This document shows, in pieces, positions 10,372 through 23,889 of a stretch of DNA of 64,000 bases. The stretch comes from Porphyra umbilicalis. Taxonomy: Eukaryota > Rhodophyta > Bangiophyceae > Bangiales > Bangiaceae. Within the stretch, counting starts at the first letter, position 1. Each line of letters opens with the position of its first letter. The notes below the pieces were generated by a model that saw only the letters and a list, made by a program, of their open reading frames with translations, was not told the DNA's origin and did not search any database. The stretch is from the NCBI GenBank assembly GCA_002049455.2, contig KV918920.1, forward strand, positions 104,043-168,042, given 5' to 3'. The translations under genes and the position numbers were made by a program.

Positions 10372-13300
10372 ATGTTGGAGGGCGTTGTTGCGGATGTGCT
10401 TGCCCGCGTCCTCGGCCAGTATGTGCTGGGCATCGACCGCGATAGCGTGCGTGTCGGCGTGTGGAGCGGGCGGTTGGAGCTCGGCCGACTCGCCTTGCGC
10501 GCCGAGGCGCTGGCCACGCTCTTTGAGTCGCTCGGCTTGGACCTCCCAGTCGTCGTCTCTTCTGGAACCGTTGAGTCTCTGGCAGTGGACGTGCCGTGGA
10601 AGCGGCTCGGCTCGGAGCCCGTGAAAGTGTCGGTGCGGTCGCTGGCGCTTGTCGCTCAGCCTGTGACGGCGGCGACGGCCACGACCGCCGCCACTGATGC
10701 TGGGGCGCCGTCCGCTGACGCACGGGCGGAGAGAGAGACGCGGTTAAAGCGAGCAATGCTCAGCGCCGACGATGCGGTGCGGGAGGCCAAGTGGAGCGTC
10801 GGCTCGGATCCGACCGCGACGGGCGCGGGTTCTGCCGCGACGGCCGCTTCGTCATCGGCGGCGGCCGCAGGGACGTCTACTACCAAGGCTGGCGGACGTG
10901 GGCGGTGGGGCTCCAGCCTGTGGGGCTGGCAGTTCACGTCGCGCATCGTGGCGCGGATTGTTGACAACATCCAAGTCGACTTGCAAGACGTGACCGTGCG
11001 CTACGAGGACGCCGCCTCCGTGCCGTCAGCGCCGTTTGGACTGGTCGCCTCCCTCGGTGCTCTGCGCGCGTGCTCCACGGACTCTTCCTGGGAGGATGTG
11101 TTCCTTCAGGATCCCATGTCGCCGGTCGTGCACAAGCGCGTCGCGCTGTCGGAGCTGGCTGTGGCGTGGGTGCCCCTCGGCGCCTCCACAAACGGCAGCG
11201 GGGGGGCGGTGGATGCGCCAATAGAGATGACCCCGAAGGTACCATCTTCCGCAACGTCCACCGACGACGCTGAGGCGACACCTTTCGAGTCATCAAATCG
11301 CTACATTGTTCAACCCGTCAGTGCCGAAATGCGCGTCGCCATCACCAAGGCGTGGGCGGTCGGCCGAGCTAACGAGGACGAAAATGGCGGGGAAGGCGAC
11401 GACCTTCCCACCGGTACCCCTGCCGCCAAAGCCCGACGCGCCCGCCAAGCGCGGGTCTCCCTTGACATACGCTGCGCATCTGTCGGCCTGGCTTTGGCCG
11501 GTGAACAATACAGCACCCTCCTGCGCGCCGTACTTGCACTCTCTGACTTGGAGCGCCGCAGCCCGCCGCGCACTCCCCGGGAGCGGTGGGCGTGGGCGGT
11601 CGAGCGGCTGCTGCCGCGCTTCCGTCAGCGCCGCGCGGCGGCAGCGCGCTTCAACACACCGGGTCTGCGGGCGTGGCGGGAGCAGCGGGAGCGCTACATC
11701 GCCGCCCGCGTGCGGGTGCTCCGCGCCCGCCGCGTGGCGACGGTCGAGGAGGACCCGGCCGATCGGATGCTCGTCGAGCAGGTCGAGTCGGAGCTGGACA
11801 CCCGCGACATAGTTTTCTTCAGGGACCTGGCCGACGCGGCAGCCGCCGAGGCGGCCGCCAGCGCCGTCGCGGCTACGGCGGCGCCGCTTGCGTCGGCGAC
11901 GAGCCGGTTGTGGTCGGTGTTTTCGCGCTCCCGGTCGACCGCCGAGCCGCTGCCTCCATTGGTCGAGGCGGCAGCAACGTCGGCGGACAGGGACGACGAC
12001 TTGCTGACGCCATCGGCGAGTTTGGAAGCAGACGCCCTCGCCGCTGGGCCTGCTCCGTCGGTAGAGGAGGCGCCCCCAGTTGAGATGCCGGAGCCGCCAG
12101 ACGGGTCCGTCTCTCGCTCCACATCGGCGGCTCTCTTAGAGGATGCTGCCTCCCACAGCGCCGACAACTTGGACATCGATGATGGGCTGTGGAACGCGGA
12201 CGAAAATGCAACCGACGCGGCGGTCGTGCCCAACCTGCGAGTCGTTTTTGGCCTCCAGCGTGGGTCCCTCCGGTTACGGCGCTACGGGGCGGTGCCGGAC
12301 CCGCTGGCTGACGTTGTGTTTCGGGACTTGCGGGTGGAGGTGGAGACGCGCCCCGGCTGGGGGCTGCTTCTCGAAGCCCTCCTCGGCACGTTTGAGGTGT
12401 GGGACGCACAGTGCGGCGCCAAGGTCGTTTACCCACGGGTACCGTGGGCCCCGCAAAACGTGGCCGAGGCGCTGGACTCGGCCGATGGGGTGCGGCACGG
12501 GCCATCGGCGCAGCGGCCGCCGTCCATGCCAACCGCCGACAGGCGACGCGGGTCGGCGGACCGCAGCGCAGACGGCGGTGTTGAGCACCACGTCATGGAG
12601 TCTGACGCATACGGCGCCGTGGACGTCCTCGACGCGCTTCGGGCCATCCGCGGGGGCTTGCAGCCGTCCGAGCTTCTCGCGACGGGGTGGCAAACGACAA
12701 CCTCCCCACCCTCGTCGGTGGTCGGAGTCAATACCGGCGGGGGAGGCAGCGTCGCGTCGTCGTCGGCGGCCTACACCAGCTCCTCGCCGGCGCGGGCGGC
12801 GGACCTAACCGACGACGACTCCAAGTCTACCCCACTGCGACACATTGCGGCTCTGCGGTTATCCCGCGACGCGGGGGCGGACGCCAATGTGCTCAGTGGG
12901 AGCACCCGGTTGGCGCTGGAGTTGGCAGTTGGCGGGGTGGAGATGCTGCTCTCGGGTGGGCCCGACGGGGCGTTGGCGGGGGTGGCCACGTTTTTCAACC
13001 CCAGGCACACGTCCCCGTCGGTCATGGCCTTCTTGTCGGCCGCGGCCGCGCCGCGTCTGGCGGCTATCCGCATGGAAGTGCAGCGTGCACTTCTGGAGCG
13101 CTCCGTTCCGCCACGACTTGACGTGGTCATCCGTGGGCCGCGGCTCCTGCTGCCGGGACCGGCAGTGACGGACCCAGCTGCGGTCGTTGACCTCGGCACT
13201 TTTGCTATGGACACGGCGCCGCCCGCGGAGCTCCCACCGCTGTCTCTGCACACGGCGCTCGGTGGGCGGTCGGCTAGCCCCGCGGCCCGCCAGCGGCGGC

Positions 13301-15910
13301 CACCGTCGGTGTCGCGTCGCAGCGGTAGCAGTGGTGGTTCGGGCTACGAGGCGGGGCCGGCGGACCTCGACGCGCGGGACACACGGCTCAATGCCGGGGA
13401 GTCAACGCTCGGCAGTCGCGGTCGTTCCATGGATGCCGACCGGCGTGAGACGCTCGGGCGCGCAGACGCCAAGTCGGTTGAATACACCGACTATCGGATG
13501 GCGGTGTCGGACCTTGGCATCTTCCTCGTTCCCTCATTGTCGAAGCTAAGTGTTGCGCAGCGGCTGGTGCGACCGTTTTTAGTGCATCTGCGATTGCACG
13601 TGTTGCACAACGCGTCGTTTGTGGAGGCCACGGCTGAGGAGGGGGAGCGGTCCACGCTGGCGCGTCTGCGGTTACGAGGGCGTGTACAGGCGTTGCGGGT
13701 GTACCTCTCCCACGCCGCCTATCGCCAGTTGCTGACGATTGCGCGCGGGTGGAAGGCCGTCCTGGCCTCCGCGGGCACCCCGCTGGCCGGTGGCGCAGGC
13801 GACACGGGGGGGGACTCGGAGGAGGGGTTGGCCGACTCGGGCACTTGCGACGGGGAGGCGGTGGCCACGCCGCCGACGGAACCCAGCGTTCCAGAACGCA
13901 TCCAACAGTTGGATGTGGAGTTGGCGCTTGGAGACGCGTCGCTCGAGTTGCGGGAACGCACCGGCCGACGACTAATCACCATCGAAGCCGCCGGCAGCCG
14001 CCTGCAAGTCACCCGCGGGCGGTCCAGCCTCTCCCTGCGCTATGCACTTCGCTCTTTGACGGTCGCCGATGGGTCCCGTGGCGGCACGGCCCCCTTCCGA
14101 CGACTGGTCCACGCGGGCGTTGGCAACTCCCACCGGGGGGTGTCGCCACCGCGGACCCTACCGACGTTCTTGGGCTCACCGGGTACGTCGCTTGTACCGA
14201 CGCCCAACGGAGGGGTTACCCGCTCGTCATCGTACAACAGCCTGACCGGCGCCGAGGCCGGCTCTACCGCTGCTGCAGCCGCCGCGACGGGGGCGGCCGC
14301 CGAGTCGTCTGATGGGGTGGGCGTCAACTCCGGCCGGCTGCCGCCTTGGCCTCCTCGTGGCGGCGGGGCCAGCAGCACTCACCGGAGCACCTCTGGGGAC
14401 GCTCTGACCGGGACGGGTGCGGACTGGGACCGGGACTTTATCAAGCTCGTCTACACGCTAGACACGACGCGGCGGGAGCAGTCGCTCAAAGTCCGGATCC
14501 TGTCCCTACACGTGGTCTGCGTGCGGGAAACGTACCTGGCCGTTGTCAAGTTCTTTTATCTCTTTGACGAGGCGTCGCCGTCGCCGGTGCCCACCGGCAC
14601 GCCTGGTGCGGCCGCCAACGCCGGGGCCCAATACTCGGACCCGTTTGCCGCGGTCGGGACCACCACATCGGCAGCGGCGCGGCGGCTGGCGGCTCGTGCG
14701 GAGCGCGAGTTGGAACGAGGCGCAGCGACGCTCGCCCGGCGCGGGCGTCTGCGTCTGGACGCAAAACTCGACGGTGTGTCCGTCGACCTCATCTCTGCGG
14801 AAGGTGCGCTCGCGTCACTAGACGTGTTTTCCTTCCGCGCAGGCCTGCGCCTGGAACCATCGGGGGCCGTGGCCGCCCGGGGGGCGCTGGCTGGTTTCAC
14901 CGTCAGGGACCTAACCGCGGCCTTTCCCGGTCACTCCTCCACGGTGGTTTACGAGCGGTTATCGCCGGCAAGAGAAGCGACGCGCGGTGGCGTAGTCGGT
15001 GGGGACGGGGATGGCGGTGACGTTGACGGCGCCGACGGCTTTGTCTGTGACAGTGTCGATTTTGACGGGGACGGGGACGGGGATGGTGAGGATGTGGAGG
15101 ACGGCTTTACGCTCATCATGCCACCAACAACATCGGACGGGGACGTGTGGCTGCGCGCACGTATGACCAACCTCCGCATCGTCTACCTGCAGCGGTTTGT
15201 TTTCATCGTCAAGACCTACTTTGCGGCACTGCGGGAGGGTCTTGCGCCTGTCCTGCAAATGCAGGGCGGGCTGTCAGAGATCTTCGATAGCAGTCAGCCG
15301 AGTGGGCCCGACGGCGATGGGGGCGGTCAGCCTGCTGACTCATCGGACGGTGTCCAGACGGGCGCCTCCGGGCATGGTGGAGGGAGGCTGGATCGGCGGC
15401 AGCCGCGCAAAAAGGAGCGCAAGCGCCTGCGCCTTCATGTCGTGACCAAGGGCGTCGACATTGTCATCCCGCGGCACTCGCAAAACGCGCACGAGGCGGT
15501 GCGGCTCATCGTTGGCTACTCCATGGTCTCCAACGAGGAGGCGGCCGCTGAGGGCTATCGCCTTGGCTTCAAGCTGACTGCCAAGGGCGTGAACCTGTAC
15601 GTACTCTACCCAAGCTTGTGCAAGTCTGCCGTGTCGGTGGCGGGCAGCAACGCCAGCCGGCAGCCGTCATCTGCTGAGGGAGAGGACCACCTGGAGGATG
15701 GGGGCTCGTGGAGCGACGGGGAGGAGTTGCGGCCCATTGTGCCGGGTGAGAGCGTGGCCGGCTACACGCCGTTTGCCGCTGACATCTACAGCGAGATTCT
15801 GGTCGACTGGTGGCGCACTGGCCGGGTGCCGCGCTTCACGTTTGATGCGCAGGGCATTCCTATGCTCGTCCGCACGCCGTCCTCATCAAGCACCGCAAAG
15901 GCCACACTTA

Positions 15911-15948
<38 letters not shown>

Positions 15949-18900
15949 TCGGTCGACTCGCGGTCGATGCTCCCGGCACTGCGTCTGCGCTTCTCCGCAC
16001 CGGAAGGTATCTCTGCCAACCTGTGCGAAGCCGAGTACACCATCCTGTACCTGACGGTGACGGAGAACTTCTTGGAGCGACCGGACATTGAGTTCACGGA
16101 TATTGTGGCCGGCCTGCGCACGCCCATATTTCCGTATCGCTCGCCCATCCCGCCCCTCTCCCTGTCGTCGGCGCAGGTGCCGCCTAACTACCGCATCCTA
16201 TTTACCGTCCCGCACCTGCGGTCAATCATCTCACACGGTGGGGACCCGACGGCCGAGTCGGCCCGCCTCATCTCGTCAACGCTGACGGACGTGGTGGGGC
16301 GGTTTGATTATGGCATTGACTGTCGCATCATCTTTGAGCTATCTGCCAACTTGTCTGGCGTGGATGACGCGCGGGAGCGGGCCGATAAGAACGGGCCGCG
16401 CACGGTCATCATGCCGATGCTCCCGGACCCATCGTTGAGTGGCGGTAGCGGGCGGAACACGTTTGGGAGTGGTAATGCGTCCAGGCCCCCGTCAGCCACG
16501 GCCGACGCGTTGGCAGCCGACGGCGATGCATCGTCGCAGGCCAAGACCGTGAGCGTGTCATACGACCGACCGTTTGGCTACCGCTCCAACATCATGGTCG
16601 CGGTGTCGGAGCTCCGCGTTATTGTCGTCCCAGAGCTGTTCCGCGACCTCGGCCTGCTGACACCACCGGGCCTTCCATACCTGGTGTCGACGGCGCCGCC
16701 GCCCAAGGCGCGCTTCAACGGTCGACACGTCATCCTGACGCTCGCCCGTCCCGAATTGTGGCTACGCGCCGAGCAGGAACCGGCGGACCAGCGGGCGCTC
16801 GTCCTCCGCGGCGACGTGATTGTCGCCAAACTCGAGTGGGCGCCCGTGACCATGCTCATTTCTGTCGACGTGGTCGCCCGCGCCATCCGCATCGGCCTGA
16901 CAAATGTGGGCGTGCCAGAGCAGGCGGTTCCGTCGGAGCCCAGCCCGTGGTCGGTCACCTCCTCGGCCTGCTCGCTGACGGCAGTGGTGTCGCCGCCTGC
17001 GGCGTTTGGCCGCAGTCGGGACAATGCGGGGCCGTCTGGGATCGGGGGGAGCTCTTACACGGAGCGCGAGACGCCGCTGCTGTACCCGAGCGACATCTCG
17101 GTTGAATTCAATGTAACGAGCGACGCGTCGCCGCCGCCGCCGTCCGACGAAGCAGCGGTGACGGCGGCCGCAAACGGGACGCCCAGGGGGATGGAGCAGA
17201 CTGCGCTGGTCGTACCGGCGCCGTCTCGCTCCCTTACGATATCGGCGGAGTCGCTGTTGTGCCGCCTTGACGTGCACGATACGCCACTGCTCTTGGCCGT
17301 TTTTTCTCGATTTGGCCGCATGACGCCAACGACGCTGCTGCTGCGGCCGGCTGAAGTTGAGCTCCGCGAGGCGGCTCGCCAGCGGGCACTGGCCGCTGAA
17401 GGCAGCCGCGGCCTAGCCCGGCCCTCGTTTCATCTCGCCGGTGAAGACGACGGCCTGCACAGCGCTGACGATTACGACGATGACGCCGTTGCGAGCAGCG
17501 GGTCAGGTGAAGATGGCGACATTGACGGCGTGCGGGATTTGGTCGTGCCCCTCCCGGAGCGTCTGCTCTCCGTCTTTTTCTCAATGCCCCATGCGCGTCT
17601 GCTGTTTACTGATGAGACCAGTGGGCGCTACGTGCCTATCCTGGAAGTCCGCTTCCGGCAGACGGTTGTCAACGCCAACATGCCTTGGATGGCCAGCATG
17701 TCGTCGACTATTGCGGTCGACCTCTTTAGCGAGGCTCGCGGCGTATGGGAGGCCGGCGTGGAGCCGTTCCCTCTGCATGCCGCGTTTTCCCACGGTGCAT
17801 CGGGCTCGCGGGCGGTAGTCGTCCGAGTCGGTGGCCGGCTGGACGTCAATGTGTCACCGACGACCGTGCATGGCGCGGGGCGGGTGGCGTCGGCCATCTC
17901 TTCGGCTATCCAGGACTTGCAGCCGCCAGAGGTGTCGCCGCCCTCCTCGTCGTTGGCAGGCTCAAGCCCCACCCCAGGCGTCCTCGTGCCGGGAGCGGCC
18001 ACCCCCCAGGCGTCTGGCGGCCAGCCTCCGGCCAGCCCCCAACCCTCCGGTTCGACGCCTCGGGCGGCGGGCATTGCCATGACGCACTCCTCATCGTTGG
18101 CCGGACGGGGCGTTTCAGCGGCCGTATCGTCGCTGCGGCGGCCCTCGGTGGCGGCGTTTTGTATCCGAAACGACACGGGGCGGCCGCTAGTCATTTGGTT
18201 GCCATACGATTCGACACGGCGGTCGCTCGGCTCGGGGCGGGAGCGGGAGGTGGATGTTCCCACGGACGAGCTGCTACTGCGCGCGGCGGCGGTCGCGGGG
18301 CGGTTTGATGACGCGGACCGGGCGCGGCGGGAGGCGCTGCGCTGCATCCTCGCGTTACCAGGCTTTGAGCCGGTCGCCGTGTCTGCGGCGGACGTTGGCA
18401 TCCGCACTATTTCGCTTGTACCCGAGGCCCCAACGGGCGGCCACGCGCCCAGTGGGGACGGTGCGGGTGACGAGGCGTTGAACTCCCCGCCTTTGTCGCC
18501 GGCGGCCGCGGCGCAACCGATCATCGTGGCCTGGGACGTGCAGATGCGCGACGGGGTGCCAGTCGGGACCGTCCGGTCGGTTATGCGCGTCATCAACCGA
18601 ACGCGCACGCTGCTCGAGGTGGCAATTGGGGCGCCCCCGACGCGCTCTCGTTACAACTACCTGCAGGCTGAGGCGGTGTCGGACAGCAACGGGCCGAACG
18701 TGAGCAGCAGCGGCGTCGGCGGCGGGGAGCAGCACCTCATTCGGCCAGACACGTCGTGGGCAGTGCCGATTTACGCAGTCGACCGCCCTTTACGCGTGCG
18801 GCCGGCCATCTTTCACGCGCCCGACGCGGGGGACGACGACGGCTACAAAGCGTCTCCGCAGCGGGGGCGGGGTCCCACCAATGGCCAGTCGGGCGACGGG

Positions 18901-21900
18901 TCGGAGAGCCGGTCTGGCATGGGCGTCCTCTACAGCTACGAGTGGAGTGACCCGCTGGTGTCGGTGGCCAATCAGTGCGCAATGGCGTCTCGGATACGTC
19001 GGTACGACACGCAAGTCGGGCGGCACGTGCGCAAGAGCGCCCTCGCGACGCCCGTCGGGGCCGCTCGCAAGGCGTCCGGCTCTTCACTTCCAGACGGCCC
19101 GCAATGGCAGCCGATTTCGTCGCCGGGCGTGGCCGAGTGGCACAGCCGCGGCGCGCCGTCGGCGTCGTCATCGTCCGCTTCGACCAAGGGCCCGGGCCCA
19201 CTTGCGCCCGTCCTTGCCTGCCGGGCTGCCATCCACGGCCCGGCCTTCCACCTAGCCGTGCATGCGAGCCTCTGTCGGCAAAGGCCGCGGCGGTCGTCGC
19301 CGGGGCGCCACGCGTCGTCATCGGCAGCTGCAGGCGGCAGCAGCACTGGCGACGAGTGTGTCGATGTGTCCCTGCGAGCGCCACTGCTCGTTGACAATAC
19401 CCTCCCACGGTCGGTCAGTTACAAGCTGGCGCCGATCGCGTCCTCGGGGCGCGCTGGCGCGGCGGTCGCCGCGACAGCCAGCGCACTCGTGCAGCCACTG
19501 CGGACGGAGCACGTCCACGCGGTTGCCCGAGACGTTTCGGCGTTTGCGCTTGCCCTCGGCTACGATAACCGACCCAGTGCCAGCATGCTGGCTAGCGACT
19601 CCGCAGCGGCGTCGCGGCAAGCGGTGACGCCGGGTTCGTCTGCGCTCCATGCCCGGAGCGAGTGGTCACAGTGCGCTTCGGGCTATCGGCTGACGCTCTT
19701 CTCGGAGTTTTGGGTGCGGAACCGATCCGACACGCCCGTGCTACTACGAGAGCGATCGTCGGCCAACGACGTTGCGGGTAGCGGGGGCATTGTGGCGCTT
19801 CGGGCGCGGCCGCCGGGTACGCCCGCTGACTCGTACGTGTGCTTCTCAAGCGGTTGGGTGTCCATCCGCCGGGCGGTGGCCAAGACGTCTGGGCACGGCA
19901 GTGGTGGCAGCGGCGGCGGCATGCCACTCGCAGCGGCTGACGACCCGTGGGTAGCCGTCCCTGTGGAGCTGTCCGACGTCGACAAACCCGTACAGCTGTT
20001 TCTTGGCCGCGGCGCGTCGTTATCAGTTGACGTGCGGCCGGCGGGTGGCCGCTTTGGCCGCACGCTCATTGTGACCATTCGCAACGTGGCGTGGCTCAAC
20101 AACTCCACCAACAGCGCCGTCCAGTGGTGCCAGCCGACGACGCTGACGTCCCGTGGTATTGCGCTGTCGTCAATGGTGCATACGCTGGCAGTAGGTGAGA
20201 CACAGGCGCTTCACTGGGACCTGCTGGAAAGTCACTCGGCGTCCAAGGAGATTTGCTTGCGGTTTGTTGACTCGGCGTCGGGCTCGTCGGACTGGATATG
20301 GAGCCGACCAATTCCCGTGCTCGCCGCCAAGCGTGGTGGCGGTATCGCGGGTGATGTGGCCGCCAAGATGTACCGACCCAAGCGGCACGAGCAGTACATT
20401 GCACGCGTCAGCCGCACGCTGTTGGCGGACGGTTCACCTGTCGTGCGAGTGCTGCGGGAGGACCGGTCCTCCCCGCCCTACCGAGTCGTGAACGCATGTG
20501 CGTCGCGGTCGATTGCTTTTCGGCAGGCAGGCGTCAACGAAACGCATCCATGGCTTGTGCGGCCGGGCAAGTCGACGCGCTACGCGTGGGACGACCCTCA
20601 CGCGCCGCGTAAACGGCGGCTGCTCATCGTGGAGACGATTGAGCATGTGGACGCGGGGCCAGCGGCTAGCTCATCAACGCTGTCGGCATCAGGGAGCGCC
20701 CGCTACATGCGTGAATCACCGTCGGCGGCGAGCAGCAGCGGTGGGCGCCTTCCTCGGGCTGCGTCGGCCGACTGGGAGGACCAGTCGCCGGGGCCAGGTG
20801 GCGACGACCGCTCCGCTGCCGGCACGGTGTCGCGCGCCAAGGGGCGCTCCCGTCGCTCGGGTGGCGGCGACGCAACCAGGGACGTGCACCGCCCCAAGTT
20901 TGAGTTGAGCATCGACCTGGTCACGGCAGACGCGTCGGAGATCTGTCGCACGCCGCGAACCTTTGACCCACCGATGTGCATCTCAGTGGCTGTGCAGGGG
21001 CCGACCAAGGTCGTCACTTTTTCTGACGGCAAGCCTACTGTACCCCGCCCATTGGGCGATATGGGGCGGGATCGGAGGATGAGCAGCTCGGCGACGACAG
21101 GCGCCCTAGGCTCGCCTGGCTTGCCCCCGACGCACGCGCCACTGGCATCGTCCAAGAGCGCCAGGCCGGCGACCGGCCCGGCGCTCGGCGACGCGGGCAT
21201 CCCGACTATCGACTTGGATTCGCTGCTTAGTGACGCACCTGGCATCGTTCCTCGGGTGCCCCCTTCCGAGTCGTCCGTCACCATGGGCGCGGACGACGCG
21301 GCCGCCGCCGCTGCTGCCACCGCGCGTGGCGAGCCGGATGTTTCCTCGCGGCGGGAGCGAGCGGCAGCGTCGACAGACATTGAGGTGTGGCTCGAGGGCG
21401 TCGGAATCTCCTTTGTCGACGACACGCCGACAGAGATTGCCTACCTCTCTGCCACAGGCCTCCGGGTGCACATCGACACGCAGCCGGGCGCGGAGTTGGC
21501 CATCCTCCAAGTGGCGGACCTGCAGCTGGACAACCAGCTGCCACACGCTCCATGGCCGGTGCTGCTATGGGCGCCGCCACCGCCGCCGGCGTCGCCGTTT
21601 GACTCGTCCTCGTCAACGTCGGTGCCTGGGGGCGGCCCGACCGTAGCCGGCGCCCGCAAGCCTGTGCTGCACATCGCGCTGGACCGCTTTGTGTTTGCGG
21701 GTGGTGGCGACGACGCGAGCGCCGCATCGCCAACCACAGCAGCTACAGCAAGAGCTGCCGGCCGGCAGCGACAGCAGCGTGTGGCGATGGTCAAGGGCGC
21801 CTTCGCGGCGCTGCAACAGCTGCAGCTGTCGCTCGACGAGGAGTTTCTGTTACGCGCGTGGATGTTCTTCAAATCGCTCAAGGCCGTGCCGGGCACGGAG

Positions 21901-23598
21901 GACGACGAGAACCTGTCACTGGAAGATGGGGACCACGTCGGCCTCGCCGTGCCGGCGGTTGGCGGCGACGGCAATGGCGGCGACGCCGGCGGCAACGGTA
22001 CCATGTCGTGGAAGCGCGGGCCCCTGTACGTGGAGCGCCTTCTGCTGTGTCCTATCCAGTTGACCGTCTCGTTGGCCACTGCTCGGGGCACGGCGAGCTT
22101 CCGTGGCGCCGGTAGTGGCTATCGCTCCATGCTGCGCGCTCTCCTGTCGGCGGCCGGGAATGTGGACCGTGCGGAGCTGCGCTTCCGCGCGCTGGAACTG
22201 CACCACGCACTCGACACGGGCCCACACTTTGGGCACCTGGTCGGCGAGTACTACCTGGCTCAGCTGGACGCCCAAAAGATGGCGCTGCTGTCCTCGTCGG
22301 CGCTGGTCGGTAATCCGTCGGCGCTTTTTGATTCAATCGCGGTCGGTGCGCGGGACTTCTTTGTGGAGCCCGCCCGCGCCAACGGGGCGGCTGACTTCAT
22401 CGCGGGCCTCGGCCGCGGCTCCTCTTCACTCCTGACCAACACCGTCGGTGGGCTGGTCGGCTCCCTCGGCGGCATTCCGTCGGCGGTGGCGCTCGGGCTG
22501 GAAACGGCGGTCGGCGACCGCGACTACCTGGCCGAGCGGGAGAGCATCCGTGGCCGCCGCGGCGCGTCGGCGACGCCCGCGCAAGGCCTGTTCACGGGTG
22601 CCCTGTCGTTTGGGCACGGTCTCGCGTCGGGCGCTGCCGGTCTGATCCGGGAGCCAGTGGCGGGCGCCATGGCCGGCGGACCCGTCGGCTTTCTGCGGGG
22701 TATCGGCCGGGGCGTTGTTGGGGGCCTCGTCAAACCCCTGGCCGGCGCGCTCGACTTGATCGGTGAGCCAGCCGCGGGCTTCCGCGCCTTCATCTCGTCG
22801 GAGCGCAACCGGCGGGCGGCCGAACCGATCCGCCCGCCCCGCTCTTTTGCGCCTGGCCCCGCGGCGCGGCTGGTGGCGTTTGAGCTCCGCCCGGCGCTCG
22901 GCAACGCCCTCCTCCGCGCGGTCACCCGCGAGGCGGTCACCGAGGACGACGGGGACGGCGCCGGCGGGGGCGGCGCCGGGGGGCTCTCCGAGACGGTGGT
23001 TGAGTGGGTCGACCTGAGCGGTGACGAGCACACCGCCCGCGGGGGGCCGCGGGAGCGGGAGCGGCTGCTCGAAATTTGGGCAGTCCTCCGGTGCTGCGCG
23101 TTTGGCAGTGGCCGCGACCGGGGTGGCGGTGCGCCGCCGGTGGCGGCGTCGGCGGGCGCCACCGTCGACGACGAGGTTGTCGCGGCCCAGTGGCTCGCCC
23201 ACCACGCCGCCGACCGGGTCGCCCTTGTCACCACCCGTCGCTTCCTCGTCGGCACCCTCTCGGGCCGCACGGTGTTTGGGCGGTCCCTCGACGGCGTCGT
23301 CGACGCGCACGTGCCGGCCGCGGCCGGCGCCGACTACCTGCTCCTCGGCGTGCGGCCTGCCGGGGCGGACCCGTCGCGGCCGGTGGCGCCCGAGTGGCAG
23401 CGCCTCCCGTGCGGCTCGCCAGCGGCACGCAACGCCTTGCACGCGGCGGTGCGGACGGCGGTTGGCGCCGAGCCGGGGCCAGACGCGTCGCTGACGCCAC
23501 GCTCCGCGCGGACGGCGGCCAAGGCCGCCCGGCGGCGACAACGGGACGGATCGATGGAGATGGTCGCGCTGCCGCCGCCGTCGCTGTCGGGTCCGTGA
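10372..23598 (+). CDS. VPS13: VPS13 bridge-like lipid transfer protein, 4408 aa, no intron
   Basis: VPS13 proteins are long hydrophobic-groove tubes that move bulk lipid between membranes at contact sites. The start at 10372 gives the chorein N-terminus: MLEGVVADVLARVLGQYV, then a GVWSGRLELGRL strand and VDVPWKRLGSEPVKV (residues 1-110). Long beta-rich RBG-type regions with acidic, Ser and Gly linkers follow. A VPS13-adaptor-binding region starts near residue 2590 (CIRNDTGRPLVIWLPYD). Residues about 3980-4140 show the conserved C-terminal ATG2-like helical segment with DFFVEPARANG, repeated GG/GLG motifs and GFLRGIGRGVVGGLVKP. A PH-like end contains DRVALVTTRRFLVGTL. Length is near human VPS13D (about 4388) and longer than yeast Vps13 (about 3144). 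It is one uninterrupted frame of 13.2 kb. Which VPS13 paralogue it matches cannot be said by eye. Confidence 0.95.
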
Positions 23599-23889
23599 GC
23601 GTGACTGCTGGCGGCGGTCAACACAGGAAGGTAGCTGGCGTGCCCGTGTATCGCATGTGCTCCTTGTATTCGTGTGCTTGTACATACTCGTGCTTTGGGT
23701 TTTTTCTGAGCGACGTGGGAAGGTTCCGTTTTCCCTCTTTTGTCTCCGTTCTCTCTCACGCTTCTCTTGTGCGTTCTCTTTTTGTCATCCCTTTTGTCAT
23801 CCGCTCTAGCACACCAAGGCTGTAGATACTTCTCGGCGCGCGTGTGCTCAATCGACGCCGCGCGCGACGTCAACGCCCACGGCCTTCCT